Source: Hemicentrotus pulcherrimus
Lineage: Eukaryota; Echinodermata; Echinoidea; Camarodonta; Strongylocentrotidae
DNA length: 64,000 bases
Assembly (NCBI GenBank): GCA_003118195.1
Contig: BEXV01000020.1
Coordinates: forward strand, 486,439 to 550,438
Reading direction: 5' to 3'
Position 1 is the stretch's first letter. Each line of letters begins with the position of its first letter. This document shows positions 59,341 to 64,000 of the stretch, in pieces. The position numbers were made by a program, and so were the translations under genes. The notes beneath the pieces are model-generated. The model was not told the DNA's origin and ran no database searches. It was given only the letters and a program-made list of their open reading frames with translations.

Positions 59341-61019
59341 GTAAGTATTGACGTATTAAGCCATGGCTTCATGTGTTTCTTAATGTTACATTGAGTTCTA
59401 AGTTCTAACGTCTAAACATGGTTTTAGACGATTCCACCTGGGACCTAAGCTATTACTAACTCAATTCGAGCAAAGGTTGTTCAAAGTGCTAGCTTAAGTG
59501 ACAGCATAGATTCGCCTGCCCTAAGTTTGGCCCTGTGCTTGTTGATGTCATTTTATTTGCAGAACTGTCAATTCATATCCTACAAAATGTGAAAATGATG
59601 GATGCTAATAGAACAGGAACCGGTTTGTAGGTGGAATATTACCATGGTGAAAAATACGATAAAATACAAAACTGTCCACTCATGTTCATCATAAAAAATG
59701 ATCCTAAAGTCAGTTATGCACTGAAATCATTGGCATTTACTGAAATCTGATTTACATTTTGCACTGAAAATTCAATAAGTAAGATTTAGGGCACCAAATT
59801 GTGAAGTTTTTGAGGGATTTTTTTAAATATGTTGTATGTGACATGGCAATTTTTTTCTTCTCAGAACTTCCAAGTATCTTTCAGTGCTTCTTCCTCTGTC
59901 TTACCTTGGAAAATAGGGTCATTTTGAAAGCCATGAGAAAGCAAGATCAGGGATTCATAGATGACATGCTCTGCTGGTGAAAAGGTCCTCTCAAAACTGT
60001 GTCAATTTTAGGGTTATATGGTGTAATCTGGTGCTCTTCTCATTTTGCAGACTATTGAATATTTCATAAAAGGAAAATAAATATGAATGTTTGCTTCTCT
60101 TTTGTTAACATTCGACGTAGAGAACATTGTGGAATTGACAAACATTTTTAATTTTAGAGGAGGGTCGAGAAGCGTAAGAAAGGGGAAGTGGCAGGAATGT
60201 GTAAAAAAAAACTTTTAAAGTACACAATTAATGGGAAGTATTGTGTAGTCATCTACTACATTTGTTTTTGATAGGGGAAAGGAACTGAGGCTGCTCATGT
60301 GTTGTTATATTTTATGATGATTATATCTTTATGATAAAACTAAATAATCATTGTAGTTAAATTATTCATGGAAAATGAACTTGATAATTGGTCATGCTGA
60401 TTTTTCTTTTGATTAATTCATTTCAAATTAAAGTTTTGCTGTAATAAAAAAATACCCTGAATATCATTTTGTGCAGGCCTTTAATATTAAGAAGAACAAC
60501 AAGTGCTACCTTATAGCCCCTGCTTTAGGGTGGATTGTAAAGTTGTTCTTGCTTCAAATCCCCCTCCCAGAACCTAAATACCAGACTTCCCTTCCTCCAA
60601 GCTATACTGTCAGACTCTACCCTATGTGAACTAGGAGTGTGTGATGTATGACTCCCTACTTTTTCAGGAAAAGAGAGGAGCAATTAATTATCTTTGCAGG
60701 ACATACCAACTTCCTCAGAAATCTCTTTTTAAGCCCTCTTTTCCATTAGTTTGTTGTTTTTTAGGGGGGAGATCTTATAAAGTAAGATGAATGTAAAAAA
60801 TGTAAAAAAAAAAACTCATCGCAGATCTTTTAATTTCCATAATGTCTGCACAGCGGGTAGTTCTGGAATAGTTTATTTACATATAAACTAATGGTATGAA
60901 CTTCAAATGTTATTAACCATCTATCAACATTTATAACAGGTCATATTTCTTAATAGTTATCCCAAATTTGGTCTGGCAATAGTTGCTTTCCAGGCTTTAT
61001 TTTGTAAAATTTATAAGTT

Positions 61020-61081
61020 CAGGGTTAGGGTTGTAGGAGGGTTTTAGGTTATGTTCAGGGCTATGGTAAGGGTTAGGTAAA
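61020..61081. repeat. degenerate telomere-like AGGGTT array
   Basis: 'cagggttagggttgtaggag' and following 'ggttttaggtt' and 'aagggttagg' are imperfect AGGGTT units. A similar patch lies at 25356-25430. Confidence 0.6.
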
Positions 61082-61232
61082 GCTTTAAATCCAGGGTTGT
61101 TAAGAACTTGATGAGTGTAGGAAATTGCCAATAAGCCATTGTCTCAGGAGCAGCAATTGTCTCAGGATCAAATGTAGTAAATTGGTTTAAGATACCAACT
61201 ACTGAAATAGCATATTAGCTCTCTATCACCCA

Positions 61233-61319
61233 TTAACCCATTGCCTGCCTACAGGAGTAGGAATCTGGTTTCTAAAAAGCCCATTGTAATGTCAATAGTC
61301 AGTAGTCGATGGGTTAACA
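61233..61319. repeat. 'TTAACCCATTG' hairpin-type repeat, second copy
   Basis: 'attaacccattgcctgcc' and 'cagtagtcgatgggttaac' form the ends, with 'aggagtaggaatctgg' inside. Related to 50411-50490. Confidence 0.6.
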
Positions 61320-61669
61320 ATTCATATTTGTCAACAATATGACAACCCTATTGTCATTTCATTACCCAAAGTGATGTTTAACACCATTCCTCCAGACAGA
61401 GACGTAACTCTGCACCCCGGCAGAAAGATCTTATTTATTGATTCCTGCTCATCCTTCCTTAAGATTTAACATTTCCTCATCCCTTCAAATCCTTCCATGG
61501 GGGGACCAAGCTAGACAGGGGGAGAGATGGGACCATTGCCAATACCCCCTGGGGAGGGCATTGGTACCCATCCTCCCTCCCCTCCCTACCTCCCAACAAT
61601 AGAGGATGTTTTCGTCTGGATCAAATGTCACAGATGTCTTTGTGTTGGAGCATCTTCTTTGTTTTACCA

Positions 61670-61981
61670 GGGGGGTGTTTCACAAAGATCTTCAGTTGAA
61701 CTTATCTCTAAGTTGGACTTAAAATTTATGGCAAGCCGTTAGCATCTATGAAACCATTTTGTAAAAGTTATTTTAAAAGGCATAAAATGTTGATTCAAGT
61801 CTTCCATATTTTCTATTATCAAGGAGATTTCATGTTCTTGATGTGGAATTTATAAAAAGTCTAAAATGTTTTAATTTTCACTTCTGAATATATTTTATTT
61901 TAAGGCTACAGATGGCTCTCCATAATATTTTAGTCCAACTTAGAGTTAAGTTCTACTTAGGATCTTTGTGAAACACCCCCC
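61670..61981. mobile_element. 'GTGTTTCACAAAG' MITE, complete copy
   Basis: Ends ggggggtgtttcacaaagat and gatctttgtgaaacaccccc. Next inner arms are 'ctctaagttggactta' on the left and 'tagtccaacttagagttaag' on the right. Length about 312 bp, no ORF. It is in the intron next to the one holding the truncated copy at 57281, in the same orientation. Confidence 0.9.
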
Positions 61982-62260
61982 AGGAGGGAATGATATCGGA
62001 AATGAAAGATGATGTAAAGGGGTGAGAACGATGAGTTAGGAGTCATATTTTTGTCGTTAGGAATGGAATTAATGTAAGGTTTGTGATGATGAATTTGATC
62101 TAGGTTTCAGCTAGGCCAAATCATTTTGCCCCTAAATTGCTGATCAGGCGTAAATCAAGTCAAACATTGATTAATTGTTATATAAAATGTATTTCAAGGG
62201 TTAAAATATTAGTAAATAGACAATTGCCACTTGAGGCTACACCTTTGAATTTGTCTGTTC

Positions 62261-62319
62261 AGAGCTAGTAGGGTATTAACTCTGTGTTAAAGAATATGAG
62301 TTAATGCCCTTCTGGCTCC
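62261..62319. repeat. hairpin family, copy 12 (best preserved)
   Basis: Left arm 'agagctagtagggtattaac', loop 'tctgtgttaaagaatat', right arm 'gagttaatgcccttctggct'. The arms pair over nearly 20 bp with G-T wobbles and few mismatches. Confidence 0.9.
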
Positions 62320-62938
62320 AGACATATTCATGTAGTTATACATGTACTGATATTATCTTTATACACATTACAAAAAGGATTCGAAGAATAGCTTGTCCTT
62401 TGAATGTAATGGTCTCAAGCTTTCTTTGTGTATCTATGAGTCATTTGTCAATCTCTGACAGTCTAGTATGTGCTAAAGTAAAGTTAGTGGCGTTTGTTGT
62501 GTCTAGATTATGTCTGAAATGTTTCTTTAATGTTTGATAACTTCCTACTCTAATAGTCCATTTCCAGATGTAGAAATAATTGGTTATTATCACTGTAATC
62601 ACAGTCTTCCTGCTAAATTAGAATACAGGGACTGCCCTTCCCTAGTTCACCTTTGACACTGTCTTCTGTGTAATAAAGCTTCTTTGAACATTATATGTTA
62701 TCTCTATGAAAGATTCTACAGGTATGTTTGAAAGAGAAATGTATGCAATTTCAAATCTTGAATGTGTTCAGCTAGGCCTGGGAATACAGGTGCTTATTTT
62801 GCTGTTGATAAAGAGAATGCTATCATTTTAAGACAGAGAGCATGAGGATATTATAGAAATCAGAAAGTTATTTAAACTGAATCATCTAAAAGGTTAAAAT
62901 CCAAATGGATTTCATCTGGAATGTTCCTCTCTTGACAG

Positions 62939-63248
62939 GCCAGAGGATGTTCATGCTACCATGGCAACGCTCCTCCCTGATCTCCGTCTCCTGCTCATCT
63001 GCATGGCCAACGCCCTGGAGCTCCTCAAATTCTACCAGAGCAACCTCCACAACTACCTGGCCTCCCAGACCCACCACAAGGAGGGAATCAGCTCCACCCC
63101 TTCGACATCATCATCGTCGTCGTCGTCTTCGTCATCGGAGCAGGTAAAGTCTCCGAGGGAGGTGGAGGAGGGTGAGCAAGAGGTCTTGTCCATCCTGGAG
63201 GAGGTGATGATGTATACCTTCCAGCAGTGTGTCTACTATCTCACTAAG
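62939..63248 (+). CDS. RADIL: RADIL-like gene, DIL-domain exon with Ser run
   Basis: Acceptor CTCTTGACAG (AG at 62937-62938), donor ACTAAG|GTAAGA (GT at 63249). The first base completes Lys; the rest encodes 103 residues from PEDVHATMATLLPDLRLLL through 'ELLKFYQSNLHNYL' to 'MYTFQQCVYYLTK'. The two helical parts fit the dilute domain, the myosin-V-like helical module that in this family follows FHA. They are separated by a low-complexity insertion, with about ten Ser codons (63108-63138, TCA/TCG) and then an acidic stretch. An internal CAG|GTAAAG (GT at 63144) is a possible alternative donor that would remove 35 codons in frame. The gene continues beyond the window. Confidence 0.85.
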
Positions 63249-63790
63249 GTAAGAAGGGATAGTGGTATGTGGAGGGGTGAAGAAAAAGGGAGGAGGGGGT
63301 GGAAGAGGGTGGATGAAAGTAAATGAAGAGAGGATTGAGGGTAGGGGAGGTTAGGGCATGTAAGGAAACGATAAGGAAAGGGTAGATGGTGTGTAGAATC
63401 TAGAGGTGGGGCATGTAAGAAAGGGTTAGGGAAATATAGGGAGAGTTAGGGAGTGGAGGGAGGAGAGGAGGGGGAGGGGGATGAGAGGAGGGGAAGGTGT
63501 AGAGATTGGATTACTATCTCACTAAGGTAAGAATGGATAGTGGTATGTGGAATGTTGGAGTATGGGTGGGGTCGGGTAGGAGGGTAAGGAAAGGTGGACA
63601 TAGGGAAGATTGAGGATGAAGGAGATTGGTGCATGTAAGGAAGTGGTAAGGGAGGTGTAGAGGGTGCAGGAGAATCGAGGGATGGGGAAATGTGAAGAAT
63701 GGAGTGGAGAGAAAGAAGGGAGGAAGGGGTAGAGATTGTAAGAGAGTGGTAGGGTAGGGGTGAAGAGGACAGCATGGGGAGGAGAGGAGG
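63234..63790 (+). repeat. 278-bp tandem duplication that includes the exon end and donor
   Basis: 'tactatctcactaaggtaag' occurs at 63234 and again at 63512, each followed by 'aa.ggatagtggtatgtgga'. Further matches ('gcatgtaagga', 'ggtaaggg' or 'gataaggaa', 'gtgtagaat' or 'gcaggagaat') keep the 278-bp offset. The last 15 exon bases and the 5' splice site are therefore copied into the intron. Confidence 0.85.
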
Positions 63791-64000
63791 AGTAGGGATT
63801 GGGAAGGAAAGGGTAGGGGGAGGAATGGGTAGGGAGTGGAGGGAAGGATAGGAAGTGAAGAGGAATGGAGGAGATGTGTAGGGAGTTGAAGGGAGTGGTA
63901 CGTATATTTATGTTGAAACCTGTAGGATGCAGGAGATGGCATACAGCCCCCGCAGTATATACGACCTCAGTTCATGAGCAACATCTGTAATGTGTAAAAG
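63249..64000 (+). other. GA-rich intron, continues past the window
   Basis: Starts GTAAGA after phase 0. Most of 63260-63900 is a purine-rich minisatellite of GGGTAGG/GGAGAGG-like units. The next true exon, expected to continue the DIL domain, is not in the window. Confidence 0.7.

Larger units (their letters stand above)
59341..62938 (+). other. intron within the DIL domain region
   Basis: GTAAGT to CTCTTGACAG, phase 2. It contains the TTAGGG-like patch (61020), a TTAACCCATTG hairpin (61233), a full MITE (61670) and a hairpin-family copy (62261). 59341-61019 shows nothing beyond AT-rich sequence. No additional exon is required by phase. Confidence 0.8.

Noticed and set aside
63926..63997. 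Possible next exon after 'cctgtag'
   Set aside because: In the required phase it reads 23 codons and then TAA, does not continue the DIL domain, and its acceptor has a weak pyrimidine tract.

Overview
The window is eukaryotic. It is AT-rich, almost entirely non-coding, full of short foldback transposons and simple repeats, and carries one multi-exon gene on the + strand with GT-AG introns. The gene family, echinoderm-like dispersed repeats and overall texture suggest a marine deuterostome invertebrate, most likely an echinoderm such as a sea urchin. That assignment is inference; no species marker is present. Single Ns, homopolymer C/G runs and one 357-N gap show that this is a draft assembly.

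The one supported gene is a RADIL/RASIP1-type scaffold protein with Ras-associating (RA), FHA and dilute (DIL) domains. Four exons join with matching phases: 6121-6304 (first half of an N-terminal RA domain), 54265-56216 (end of that RA domain, a Ser-rich and basic linker, a second RA domain, FHA, start of DIL), 59303-59340 (38-nt micro-exon) and 62939-63248 (DIL, interrupted by a Ser run). The 5' start and the 3' end lie outside the window. The intron between the first two exons is about 48 kb. A short acidic ORF at 53829-53940 ends at a possible donor of the right phase and may be an alternative first coding exon giving a form without the complete N-terminal RA domain.

Layout: 1-6120 is upstream or intronic sequence with a foldback element, a degenerate retroelement ORF and a TA-flanked MITE. 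6305-54264 is the giant intron, holding MITEs (27183-27523, 40119-40261, the pair 23146-23626/44502-44958, and others), two or three tRNA-like SINE heads, a LINE 3' end, local tandem duplications and microsatellites. 56217-63248 holds the remaining exons; two introns carry copies of the same MITE. 63249-64000 is a GA-rich intron with a 278-bp duplication that also copied the preceding splice donor.

The most unusual signal is a dispersed family of hairpins about 60 bp long, with arms close to GAGCCAGAAGGGCATTAACT and its reverse complement. I count about twelve loci across the window. No bacterial-type operons, CRISPR arrays, rRNA genes or intact tRNA genes were seen.
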